A DNA stretch of 14,393 nt from Lachnospiraceae bacterium (GCA_017613595.1 JAGADM010000169.1:1-14393), one strand, 5' to 3'. Counted from the first letter of the stretch, positions 5,562 through 12,947 are shown. Made by a program: numbers and translations. Notes: generated from the letters alone by a model not told the origin.

Positions 5562-6854
5562 ATGATTGCAACCGGAGTGATATGCGGGCTGACTTGCCTT
5601 TGCATGATATTCTTTATTCTTTGGAAGCCCCAGGTCAAATACCATGGGGTAGGTTATGATACCTATCCGGCGGTAGCTCTTCTCGGCTGCCTGGTGCTTC
5701 TTGTTTCAGGGCAGTTACCGGTCCGCGAATACTTCTCGGGACTGACGGCCGACACTTCGGTAAACCCGATCAAGATTCTCCTGCTTTTCTTTTCGATGAC
5801 GTTTCTTTCGGTATATCTCGACGAGGCAGGTCTGTTCCGTTTTCTCGCGGGTGTGACACTGCGAAGAGCGGGCGGCAGTCAGAAGAAGCTTCTCCTGTAT
5901 CTCTACCTGACCGTATCGTTTCTTACCGTGTTTACGTCAAATGACATCGTCGTCCTCACATTTACCCCGTTCATATGTTATTTCGCCAAGTCGGCGAAGA
6001 TCGATCCGATCCCTTATCTTGTAACGGAGTTCGTCGCGGCCAATACGTTCAGTATGGTATTCATCATCGGCAATCCGACCAATATTTATCTTGCGACAAG
6101 CGCAGGAATCGGGTTCCTTCCGTACGCGAAGGTGATGGTTCTGCCGACGCTGGCAGCAGGCGTGACCGTATGGTTCGTCCTTCGGTTCCTGTTCCGGAAG
6201 ATGCTGAAAAATGATATTTCTACAACGGTAGAACAGTCGGCGCTTAAGAACCGGACGGCGGTAATCCTGGGCGGTGCCCACCTCGGCGTATGTACGGTGC
6301 TGCTGGTCATCTCGTCGTATGTGAATCTGCCGATGTATCTGATCGCCCTCGGGGCGGCTTCATGCCTGATCGTGACAACAATTATCGCCGCAAAGATCGG
6401 CGGCTGGCGGCCGAAGATGATCGGCCGAAGCATCGCGCGGCTTCCGTGGCCGCTCGTGCCGTTTGTTCTTTCGATGTTCGCGCTTGTACTTGCGCTGAAC
6501 CGTTCCGGTATTTCGGAACTGATTGCGGGGCATATGACTTCGGGCAACGCAATCGCGGTTTACGGCATCTCGTCCGTTATCGCCGCCAACCTGATCAACA
6601 ACATTCCGATGAGCGTTCTGTTCTCCACACTGATCCCGAAGAGCGGAGAACTCGGCCCCGTCTTCGCGTCCATTATCGGTTCGAACCTCGGCGCGTACCT
6701 GACTCCGCTCGGAGCGCTTGCGGGCATCATGTGGATGTCGATTCTGAAGACGACCGGCGTGCATTACAGCTTCGGACGCTTCACGAAGTACGGATTCTGC
6801 GTCGTAATCCCTGCGTGCGCCGCTGCGCTTTTCGTACTCGGGCTGGTGCTGTAG
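5562..6854 (+). CDS. ArsB/SLC13-type ion transporter superfamily permease
   Basis: This 430-residue multi-pass permease has about 11 hydrophobic helices and the two-fold repeated architecture of the ion transporter superfamily (ArsB, NhaD, DASS/CitM). Marker motifs are FTSNDIVVLTFTPF (124-137), FIIGNPTNIYLA (167-178), AANLINNIPMSVLFS (341-355) and GSNLGAYLTPLGALAGIMW (373-391). The SND and NPTN motifs match the substrate- and ion-binding hairpin tips of the superfamily. The substrate (arsenite, dicarboxylate, citrate or another anion) cannot be decided, and no ars genes are near. The frame is open from 5511, but that region is the terminator stem; GGAG at 5550-5553 sets the ATG at 5562. Expression probably depends on readthrough from the uracil permease transcript. 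Confidence 0.85.
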   Translation: MIATGVICGLTCLCMIFFILWKPQVKYHGVGYDTYPAVALLGCLVLLVSGQLPVREYFSGLTADTSVNPIKILLLFFSMTFLSVYLDEAGLFRFLAGVTLRRAGGSQKKLLLYLYLTVSFLTVFTSNDIVVLTFTPFICYFAKSAKIDPIPYLVTEFVAANTFSMVFIIGNPTNIYLATSAGIGFLPYAKVMVLPTLAAGVTVWFVLRFLFRKMLKNDISTTVEQSALKNRTAVILGGAHLGVCTVLLVISSYVNLPMYLIALGAASCLIVTTIIAAKIGGWRPKMIGRSIARLPWPLVPFVLSMFALVLALNRSGISELIAGHMTSGNAIAVYGISSVIAANLINNIPMSVLFSTLIPKSGELGPVFASIIGSNLGAYLTPLGALAGIMWMSILKTTGVHYSFGRFTKYGFCVVIPACAAALFVLGLVL

Positions 6855-6926
6855 CGGACGCGCGGCAGTTCCATTTCACGGCAGCGTTTCATGCGCCGGG
6901 AAGACGTGCCGCACAGCTCCCTTTTC

Positions 6927-6955
6927 TTGACATTGTTTTGCTTTTTCGATAAGAT
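6927..6955 (+). promoter_or_regulatory. Promoter of the glycosyltransferase gene
   Basis: A perfect TTGACA (6927-6932) and TAAGAT (6950-6955, 4/6) are separated by 17 bases. The predicted start near 6962 leaves a leader of about 23 bases containing GGAGG (6976-6980). No convincing terminator for the preceding permease was found in 6855-6926; only a long-range GCGGCA/TGCCGC pair (6862-6867, 6907-6912) is visible. Confidence 0.75.
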
Positions 6956-6984
6956 GAAAGTAATATCGAATTCGGAGGAATCAC

Positions 6985-7935
6985 ATGGGTGAGAAGATCC
7001 TTTCCATAGTCGTTCCGTGCTACAACGAGGAGGCGGTTCTGACCGCGTTTTATGACGAAATCCGCAGAAATGCAGAACTTCTTTCGGACCGTGTTTCGTG
7101 CGAGTTTCTGTTCGTTGATGACGGCTCGTCTGACGGTACGCTTTCGCTGATCCGCGGCTTCGCGGAGGGTGAGCCGAGAGTGAACTACGTGTCATTTTCC
7201 CGCAACTTCGGAAAGGAAGCGGCAATCTACGCGGGACTGCAGCATGCCGTCGGAGATTACGTGGTATTGATGGACGCCGACCTGCAGCATCCGCCGGAAT
7301 TCCTTTCGGATATGCTTAACGCGCTTCTGTCGGGAGAGTATGACAGTGTGGCGATGCGCCGCGTGGACCGAAAAGGCGAGAGGCGCATCCGTTCGTGGTT
7401 TTCGCGCCGGTTCTACGGACTCAACAGGAGAATCTCCGGCGTGGACATTCCGGAGGGCGCGACGGATTACCGCATGATGACGCGGCAAATGGTGAACGCC
7501 GTTCTTTCGATGCCCGAGGTCAATCGTTTCACAAAGGGCATCTTCACCTGGGTCGGATTCCGCACTTTGTGGATTCCTTACCATAATGTGGAGCGTCCTG
7601 CCGGCTCATCCAAATGGACGTTTTGGGGGCTTGTGAAATATTCGATGAACGGAATCGTCGCATTTTCCACGATTCCGCTTGCCGTAGCGTCGGTGCTTGG
7701 GGCACTGTGCTGCGGGATATCCATGCTGATGGCGTTATGGTTCGTTGTGAAGACGCTGATCTGGGGAGATCCGGTTTCCGGTTTCCCGACACTGATCACC
7801 GTGATTCTGTTCCTCGGCGGAATACAGCTTCTGATGATCGGTATTCTGGGGCAGTATTTCTCAAAGATGTACCTTGAGGTGAAGCGCAGACCGATGTACA
7901 TCGCGAAAGAGGAGAAGACCGCGGAGAAGCAATAA
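6985..7935 (+). CDS. Family 2 glycosyltransferase, polyprenyl-phosphate sugar transferase (GtrB/CsbB-like)
   Basis: This 316-residue protein has an N-terminal GT2 fold and two C-terminal membrane helices (about 225-255 and 266-292), the layout of GtrB, CsbB/YkcC and dolichol-phosphate-mannose synthases. Visible motifs are IVVPCYNEE (8-16), VDDGSSDGT (44-52), FSRNFGKEAA (71-80), the metal-binding DAD (97-99) in LMDADLQHPP, and GATDYR (158-163), the counterpart of the family GD(F/Y)R motif. Such enzymes transfer glucose or N-acetylglucosamine from a nucleotide sugar to undecaprenyl phosphate on the cytoplasmic face, for later addition to teichoic acids, O-antigen or lipids. The GGAGG site supports the ATG at 6985. 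No flippase or GT-C partner gene is adjacent in this window. Confidence 0.92.
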   Translation: MGEKILSIVVPCYNEEAVLTAFYDEIRRNAELLSDRVSCEFLFVDDGSSDGTLSLIRGFAEGEPRVNYVSFSRNFGKEAAIYAGLQHAVGDYVVLMDADLQHPPEFLSDMLNALLSGEYDSVAMRRVDRKGERRIRSWFSRRFYGLNRRISGVDIPEGATDYRMMTRQMVNAVLSMPEVNRFTKGIFTWVGFRTLWIPYHNVERPAGSSKWTFWGLVKYSMNGIVAFSTIPLAVASVLGALCCGISMLMALWFVVKTLIWGDPVSGFPTLITVILFLGGIQLLMIGILGQYFSKMYLEVKRRPMYIAKEEKTAEKQ

Positions 7936-7938
7936 AAG

Positions 7939-7984
7939 CTCCGGCAAGGTTCCGTTCGGATGGTTTTTCCGAGCGGGGCCGGAG
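7939..7984 (+). other. Stable intercistronic stem-loop between glycosyltransferase and lipid kinase
   Basis: CTCCGGC (7939-7945) pairs with GCCGGAG (7978-7984). Inside it CCGTTCGG (7952-7959) pairs with CCGAGCGG (7969-7976, one G-U pair) around a T-rich loop. No T run follows the stem, so it is not a normal rightward terminator. It may stabilise or separate the two cistrons. The kinase ribosome binding site (GGGGG, 7994-7998) lies just outside it. Confidence 0.55.
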
Positions 7985-8005
7985 GAAGTATTCGGGGGTA
8001 GCAAA

Positions 8006-8923
8006 ATGATTCATGTGATCGTGAATGCGGGGGCAAGAGCAGGGCGTAAGGCCAAGGCCTCCGATGTCATAGAAAAAGCGCTCAAAGAGCGCGGGGAAGA
8101 ATACCGTATCTACCCGGTTCGTGAGCCGGGTGAGACGAAGATATTGTGTGAACAGTTAAGCGCGGAACCGGGACCGCAGACAATCTGGGTGGCCGGCGGC
8201 GACGGAACCGCCTACGAGGCGATCAACGGATTAAAGCCGCGCGAGGATCTGCGTTTTGTCTACCTGCCGGCAGGTTCGGGCAATGACCTCGCGAGAGGGC
8301 TCGGTCTTCCCGCGGACCTTTCGCAGGCACTCGAAAAAGTGCTTCATTCGAAAAAGGACAAAGCCTACGATTACGGCGAGATGGAACTGCTTCCGGGCGG
8401 CCGCACGTGTTTTGCGGGCAGCTCCGGCATCGGATATGACGCCAAGGTCTGCGTCGAGGTAAACGAGTCCAAACTGAAGAAACGCTTAAACCGCTTCGGA
8501 CTCGGCAAGCTGGCCTACTTCTTCGTTGCGGTGAAGCAGGTATTTGCCAATCCCAGATTCAGCATGACGCTGATCGCGGACGGAGGAATGTCGCGTTCCT
8601 ACAGCGACGTCATATTTGTCTGCATGATGAACCACCAGTATGAGGGCGGCGGCCTGAGGATGGCGCCGAAAGCCGACCCGTGCGACGGTAAGATCACGGT
8701 TACATTTGCCCACAACATCAGACCGCTCAAGGTGCTGTTTGTTCTGCCGCGGCTCATGCGCGGCACGCATCTGAAGGTGAAGAACGTTGTGAGCTTCGAC
8801 TGTAACGAACTCGAGGTGATTACCGACCGGAAACAGTACGTCCATAATGACGGCGAGGTGGTCGGCATGGTTCGTCATTTAAAAGTACGCTGCGGGGAAG
8901 GAAAGTTACATATTCCCGTTTAA
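8006..8923 (+). CDS. Diacylglycerol kinase family lipid kinase (DgkB/YegS-like)
   Basis: This 305-residue soluble lipid kinase has the two-domain DAGK_cat architecture. Motifs are the ATP-site GGDGT (64-68) in WVAGGDGTAYEAINGL, PAGSGNDLARGLG (88-100), GGGLRMAPKADPCDG (214-228) and HNDGE (280-284), the last corresponding to the catalytic DGE region of DgkB. The N-terminal VNAGARAG (6-13) is a slightly altered NP-x-(A/S)G motif. Family members phosphorylate diacylglycerol, or in some cases sphingoid or undecaprenol-type lipids, at the membrane surface. In Gram-positives DgkB recycles diacylglycerol released by lipoteichoic acid synthesis, which fits the glycosyltransferase 70 bases upstream; co-transcription is likely, as no promoter was seen between them. 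The substrate is inferred. The start is set by GGGGG at 7994-7998. Confidence 0.92.
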   Translation: MIHVIVNAGARAGRKAKASDVIEKALKERGEEYRIYPVREPGETKILCEQLSAEPGPQTIWVAGGDGTAYEAINGLKPREDLRFVYLPAGSGNDLARGLGLPADLSQALEKVLHSKKDKAYDYGEMELLPGGRTCFAGSSGIGYDAKVCVEVNESKLKKRLNRFGLGKLAYFFVAVKQVFANPRFSMTLIADGGMSRSYSDVIFVCMMNHQYEGGGLRMAPKADPCDGKITVTFAHNIRPLKVLFVLPRLMRGTHLKVKNVVSFDCNELEVITDRKQYVHNDGEVVGMVRHLKVRCGEGKLHIPV

Positions 8924-8940
8924 GAACAAAGGTTTTCCGA

Positions 8941-9135
8941 TCAGTCGTAGTAAGCGGGCTCGCTCGACATCAGAAGAGCCGCGATCACGTAGATCCAGAC
9001 GCTCATGCCGGCAAATGCCACAAGCAGTACGGTTACAAGGCGAACGATAAAGGAATCGATTCCGAGGTACTCGGCGATGCCTCCGCAAACGCCGCAGATT
9101 CTTCTGTCACTTCTGGATTTATAAAGTTTACGCAT
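8941..9135 (-). CDS. Small PspC-domain membrane protein
   Basis: The 64-residue product is a single PspC domain: a basic N-terminus followed by RRICGVCGGIAEYLGID (11-27), which matches the family's R-x-(I/L)-x-GVCGGIAEYF-x-x-D pattern, and one or two hydrophobic helices (about 29-55). PspC proteins are small membrane proteins linked to envelope stress in bacteria; the role of stand-alone forms in Firmicutes is not well defined. The frame is open back to 9198, but AAGGAG eight bases upstream sets the ATG at 9135. A possible -10 (TAAAAT, 9215-9210) and a TGTCC/GGACA hairpin (9165-9178) lie in the leader. The gene converges on the lipid kinase with 17 bases between stop codons. Confidence 0.9.
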   Translation of the reverse strand: MRKLYKSRSDRRICGVCGGIAEYLGIDSFIVRLVTVLLVAFAGMSVWIYVIAALLMSSEPAYYD

Positions 9136-9264
9136 GATGTTTACTCCTTTTTGGATGTTTTCTCTGTCCCTTTGGACATTTTCAGAATACCATGTCAAGA
9201 TGAAGGAGTATTTTAGGGAAGATTAAAAATACATTAATAATTGAATTGATATTTTAAGAGAAAG

Positions 9265-9299
9265 AAAACGGCAGTCTGTCAGAAACAGAATGCCGTTTT
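9265..9299. terminator. Strong bidirectional-looking terminator hairpin
   Basis: AAAACGGCA (9265-9273) pairs with TGCCGTTTT (9291-9299), and inside it TCTGT pairs with ACAGA (9275-9279 and 9285-9289). T runs are available on both strands. It lies between the PspC gene and the XRE gene, both on the minus strand, so on that strand it would be a second stop for the regulator transcript. Confidence 0.75.
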
Positions 9300-9334
9300 A
9301 TTATGTAATATTATAGTGTTGTTATGAAAGACAC

Positions 9335-9358
9335 AAAACGAGCCGGACATTGTCCGGC
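9335..9358 (-). terminator. Terminator of the XRE regulator gene
   Basis: GCCGGAC (9342-9348) and GTCCGGC (9352-9358) form a perfect 7-bp stem with a 3-nt loop, followed on the minus strand by CG and four T residues (9338-9335). It starts 9 bases past the regulator stop codon. Confidence 0.65.
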
Positions 9359-9366
9359 CCGGTCTT

Positions 9367-9672
9367 TTAGGACATTATCTTTACAAGCGCAATCAGATGC
9401 TCTAAGCTTTCACGCCGCAGGTGACGCGCGGCGATCAGAAGCTCCCGCGTCTTGTCCGGCGTACGGTCTTCGACGGAGAAGAATTCCTCCGGTGTGATCT
9501 GCAGATAATCACAGATCGCGAAGAACGAAGACATGGACGGCAGGCTGGCTGCGTTTTCTATACTGTTTATGTAGCCCGGACTCTGACCGAGCTGGAGGCT
9601 CATCTCCCGCGCAGACACGTTTTTATTGGTCCGCAGTTCGGAGAGGCGGAGGCCGAATGATTTGTTATCCAT
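9367..9672 (-). CDS. Small XRE-family helix-turn-helix regulator
   Basis: The 101-residue protein has an N-terminal Cro/C1-type HTH (HTH_3) at about residues 7-62: LRLSELRTNKNVSAREMSLQ, then LGQSPGYINSIENAASLPSM in which the recognition helix lies (about 31-40), then FFAICDYLQITPEEFF. The remaining 40 residues are helical and charged, probably for dimerisation, with no ligand or protease domain. AAGGAG six bases upstream of the ATG (9672) supports the start. It is a single gene with its own terminators. A near-perfect palindrome overlaps its -10, suggesting autorepression. Its other targets are unknown; neither neighbour clearly shares the site. Confidence 0.9.
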   Translation of the reverse strand: MDNKSFGLRLSELRTNKNVSAREMSLQLGQSPGYINSIENAASLPSMSSFFAICDYLQITPEEFFSVEDRTPDKTRELLIAARHLRRESLEHLIALVKIMS

Positions 9673-9683
9673 TTAGAAGCTCC

Positions 9684-9717
9684 TTGTATAACAGAAGATC
9701 ATATTCTGATTATACAA
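9684..9717. promoter_or_regulatory. Candidate XRE operator over the regulator's -10
   Basis: TTGTATAACAGAA (9684-9696) and TTCTGATTATACAA (9704-9717) are inverted copies differing by one inserted base. On the minus strand the perfect -10 TATAAT (9714-9709) lies inside the right arm, and the left arm touches the ribosome binding site. No good -35 was found. The placement fits repression of the regulator's own gene. Confidence 0.6.
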
Positions 9718-9798
9718 TGAATCGTCATGGACGGCGTACGATACAAACGGCTATTTTCGGCAATCTATCCGATAGAAATGAATATAGGCTATGCCATA

Positions 9799-12396
9799 TC
9801 AGCGCTTACTGTCCCAGAAACCGCGCAGTACGTCCGCCATATCGTCTCGGCTGACACGACGGCAGTTGCCCCACTCACGCGGGAAGAGGCTTTGGTAGGA
9901 GGACTGCAGGAAGCGGTCGTCGAGAAGCAGTATCGCGCCGACGTCCTCGGTCGTACGGATTACACGCCCGGCGGCCTGCAGCACCTTGTTCATCCCGGGA
10001 TACTGGTAAGCATACTCGAAACCCGCGTCGCAGCGCTCCGCGTAATACATGCGGAACAGTTCACGTTCGTTGCATACCATCGGCAGTCCGGGGCCGACAA
10101 TGATCGCTCCGATCAGCCGGTCAGCGGTCAGGTCGATTCCCTCGGAGAAGATTCCGCCGAGGACACACAGTCCGAGAAGAGTTCCTTCATTATCTTCGGA
10201 AAATGCGGACAGAAACTCTTCGCGTTCCGGCTCGGTCATCGCGTTCTGCTGCACAAGAAGACGGATGTCCTCACGATCCTCTAACAGCATCGCAATCTCC
10301 GTAAGGTAGCGGTAGGACGGGAAGAACGCCATGTAGTTGCCTGGTTTCGCGGCGCAGAAGTCCGCGATATAGTCGGCAATCCGGCGGAACTCGTCCGCGG
10401 TACGCCGCTTGTAGCGGGTGCTTACATCGTCCGCGATCAGAACGAGACGGTTATCGGGATCAAACGGCGATTCCGCATAGACGGCGTAATCCTCCGGCCC
10501 GCCCGATAGCTGATCTTTGTAATAACGGATCGGGAGCAGTGTCGCCGAGAACAGGATGGAACTGCGGCAGAGCGACAGCCGTTCGTCAAGCGGCCTCGAA
10601 GGGTCCATACACTGTAAACGGAGCAGGAACCGGTTATCGTCAAGATAATCGCAGTAACACTCATAATGGTCGTCCGCCTGTTCATACATGGCAAGAAAAT
10701 GCCGCGCCGTAAAATACAGATCGGTCGTGAATTCGGGAACGCTCGCCGGCCTTTCGGAAACCAATTCGTCAATTGCGGAACAGAAGCGCATCAGATTCAT
10801 CGGAACGGTGTCCGGAAGTTCCAAAACGGAGAAGCGCTCATGTGTCTGCTTGATCGTAAGAAGCGCGCGGTTGCACGCGTTAAGCGCCTTGACGGCGGGA
10901 GGGTAGAAGGCCATTTCGGGCTTGGCCGCAAGGAAATCCTCCTTGACCAGCTCGGCAGAGTACATCTCCCGCGCGCGTTCCACGAGGTTATGCGCCTCGT
11001 CAATCAGCATCGTATAATTACGGCGGACTTCACCGCCGAAGAACCGGCGGAAATAGACCTCCGGGTCAAATGCATAGTTATAGTCACAGATAACCGCATC
11101 CGCGAAAAGCGCAAGATCGAGGCTCATCTCGTAAGGACACACCTGATAGCGCTCGGCATATTCAAGGATCATGTCCCGCGAGAAGAGAAGGCCTTTTCGA
11201 AGGGCGGTACTTTCCGCGTCGGTGTACGGTGCAGTTGTAAGGGACGCAGCCCCGGCGGTCGGTGTTCCTTCGGAGAGAGTCTCACCGTCCGGTGCGGAAG
11301 AGTTCTCTTCAATCTGTTCAAAGGTATTCTTTTCTACAAGAGTAGAAAGCATAGCATACAATGCTTCGTTAATCCGGTCGAAGTGTCCTTTGGCGCGCGG
11401 GCAGCTTTCGGGATTGCAGTCCGGCTTCGGGAGAACACACATTTTCTCCTTGGCCGTGATGGTGATCGGAAGGAACACGAGGCCGCGGTCCGTGAGAAGA
11501 GAAAACGTTTCCTCGGCGACGGTCCGCGTGATCGTCTTCGCGGTCAGGTAGAAGATCTTTTCGGTCAGCCCTTCGCCCATGGATTTGACGGCGGGGTAGA
11601 CGGTGGAGATTGTCTTTCCGACGCCGGTCGGAGCCTCTAAAAAGAGCTTCCGTTCCCGAAGGATCGTGCGGTACACATTCTTTACAAGCGTGTCCTGTCC
11701 GGGACGGTATTCAAACGGAAATTCCATCGCCCGGATTGCGGCATCGCGCGAACTACGGTGTTCGAGCCGCCACTCCTCAAAACGCGCATATTCGCGGCAG
11801 AGCGCATAATACCACTCCGACAGTTCATCCTTTGTATAGACTCCGATAAAATAGTTTCTGCGCGAATTTCCGAGCGTCACGTAGGTCATACGGACAGCGA
11901 TTTCATCAAGCTCGTCCTTCATGCAGTGAAAGTACGCGTAGCATTTGGCCTGGGCAAGGTGCTCAGGCACCGGGGCGGTGAGACGTCCGACGTCCCGGAG
12001 CATCGTTTTAATCTCATCAATAACAACCGTCTCGCGGCGGAACGGAAGAGCGTTCTTATCGTCCGTGATCAGATTTACCGCTTCCATCGCGGGCACCCCG
12101 TAGTCGCCCTCCGGAGCGGTCAGTATGCCGTCGGCTCTTCCTTCGACGGTGAGGGCAAATGTGAACCTTCCGTACGTAACAAGACACGTATGGCTCAAGG
12201 GGACCTCGGCCGCGTACGCGCCGCCCTGTTCCTTCTGGATGCGGCGGTGCATTTCGGCGCCTTCCCGCATCGTGTCCGGGTCTTTGCGCGCGGAACGACT
12301 GTCGATGTCGCCGCTTCGCAGGAGAAACTCCACGAAATCACGGACGGAACATCGAACCGGAACGGTGTCTTGATCGTCGAAAAGGACTTGACTCAT
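9799..12396 (-). CDS. PD-(D/E)XK nuclease fused to XPD/DinG-type iron-sulfur helicase
   Basis: This 865-residue protein has an N-terminal Cas4/RecB-like nuclease region (about 1-200): H50, GRADG with D89, and IDEIKT with E128 and K130. A superfamily 2 helicase of the XPD/Rad3/DinG group follows: Walker A APTGVGKT (255-262), four cysteines C320, C327, C332 and C420 in the position of the 4Fe-4S cluster, DEAH (466-469), SILFSATL (613-620), GGIFSEGIDL (747-756) and QAAGRVIRT (807-815). Residues 360-400 are a low-complexity Ser/Thr/Ala/Glu insert between cysteines 3 and 4. It probably unwinds 5'-3' and cuts DNA in repair or replication, but the exact role is unknown. The frame is open to a TTG at 12513. 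That codon lies in the -35 of its promoter and the next ATG (12486) lies in the -10, so the ATG at 12396 with upstream AAGG is the likely start. Confidence 0.9.
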   Translation of the reverse strand: MSQVLFDDQDTVPVRCSVRDFVEFLLRSGDIDSRSARKDPDTMREGAEMHRRIQKEQGGAYAAEVPLSHTCLVTYGRFTFALTVEGRADGILTAPEGDYGVPAMEAVNLITDDKNALPFRRETVVIDEIKTMLRDVGRLTAPVPEHLAQAKCYAYFHCMKDELDEIAVRMTYVTLGNSRRNYFIGVYTKDELSEWYYALCREYARFEEWRLEHRSSRDAAIRAMEFPFEYRPGQDTLVKNVYRTILRERKLFLEAPTGVGKTISTVYPAVKSMGEGLTEKIFYLTAKTITRTVAEETFSLLTDRGLVFLPITITAKEKMCVLPKPDCNPESCPRAKGHFDRINEALYAMLSTLVEKNTFEQIEENSSAPDGETLSEGTPTAGAASLTTAPYTDAESTALRKGLLFSRDMILEYAERYQVCPYEMSLDLALFADAVICDYNYAFDPEVYFRRFFGGEVRRNYTMLIDEAHNLVERAREMYSAELVKEDFLAAKPEMAFYPPAVKALNACNRALLTIKQTHERFSVLELPDTVPMNLMRFCSAIDELVSERPASVPEFTTDLYFTARHFLAMYEQADDHYECYCDYLDDNRFLLRLQCMDPSRPLDERLSLCRSSILFSATLLPIRYYKDQLSGGPEDYAVYAESPFDPDNRLVLIADDVSTRYKRRTADEFRRIADYIADFCAAKPGNYMAFFPSYRYLTEIAMLLEDREDIRLLVQQNAMTEPEREEFLSAFSEDNEGTLLGLCVLGGIFSEGIDLTADRLIGAIIVGPGLPMVCNERELFRMYYAERCDAGFEYAYQYPGMNKVLQAAGRVIRTTEDVGAILLLDDRFLQSSYQSLFPREWGNCRRVSRDDMADVLRGFWDSKR

Positions 12397-12484
12397 GAAT
12401 GGTACCTTGCAGGCTTGACGGTGCCGGAAACGCGCCTGTAACGTGACCGGCTGCGGAATGATCCGCGGGGCAAACTTCCCTCTC

Positions 12485-12513
12485 ATTGTACTGTTTATCG
12501 CCTGTTCCGTCAA
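12485..12513 (-). promoter_or_regulatory. Promoter of the nuclease-helicase gene
   Basis: On the minus strand TTGACG (12513-12508) and TACAAT (12490-12485), each 5/6 to consensus, are separated by exactly 17 bases. The predicted start near 12478 gives a leader of about 80 bases to the ATG at 12396, and this supports the short form of the protein. Confidence 0.75.
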
Positions 12514-12544
12514 CGGTTTCTGAGGCGCACGAGAAGGATTGCTC

Positions 12545-12573
12545 TTGCCTTTTCCGTCCGCACTTGTTACAAT
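12545..12573 (+). promoter_or_regulatory. Promoter of the DUF1292 gene
   Basis: TTGCCT (12545-12550, 4/6) and TACAAT (12568-12573, 5/6) are separated by 17 bases. The -35 is 31 bases from the -35 of the divergent helicase promoter, so both sit in one compact control region. Confidence 0.65.
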
Positions 12574-12635
12574 GACAGTGACCGGAAATGCTGCGGAAAA
12601 GGGCAGCCCGGATCAACCTGAGAAAGGATAAGGCA

Positions 12636-12947
12636 ATGGCAGATTACACTGAGAATCTTGATCACGATACCGTGACTTTGTATTTGGACAATGATGAGGA
12701 AGTGGAATGCGATGTGATTGCGATCTTCCCCGCAAGAGACGGAGAGTATATCGCGCTTGCTCCGCAGAACAATGAGGAGGGACAGGTTTATCTGTACCGC
12801 TTCAGCGAGACCGAGGACGAGTCCAGCCCGAAGCTTGACAACATCGAAGATGACGAGGAGTTTGACGAGGTTTCCGAGGCGTTCTATGAGTACATGGACG
12901 AGAACGATTACGAAGACCTTGACGAAGGCGTTACAGACGAGCAGTAG
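12636..12947 (+). CDS. Small acidic DUF1292 protein
   Basis: This 103-residue, strongly acidic protein fits DUF1292 (PF06949): an N-terminal beta-rich part, VTLYLDNDEEVECDVIAIF (13-31), EYIALAPQNNEEGQVYLYRF (37-56), then an acidic stretch and helix EDDEEFDEVSEAFYEYMDE (71-89). The family is widespread in Firmicutes, often beside the yrrK/ruvX-type Holliday junction resolvase and alaS genes, but its function is unknown; here that context is absent and helicase genes flank it instead. The frame is open from 12588, but AAAGGA (12623-12628) places the start at the ATG at 12636. No clear terminator lies between its stop and the convergent UvrD-like gene 52 bases away. Confidence 0.88.
   Translation: MADYTENLDHDTVTLYLDNDEEVECDVIAIFPARDGEYIALAPQNNEEGQVYLYRFSETEDESSPKLDNIEDDEEFDEVSEAFYEYMDENDYEDLDEGVTDEQ

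Noticed and set aside
9727..12441. Several plus-strand open frames (9727-10284, 10666-11640, 11758-12441)
   Set aside because: All are antisense to the nuclease-helicase gene, which has a continuous domain structure across the region. None shows a recognisable domain or a ribosome binding site.
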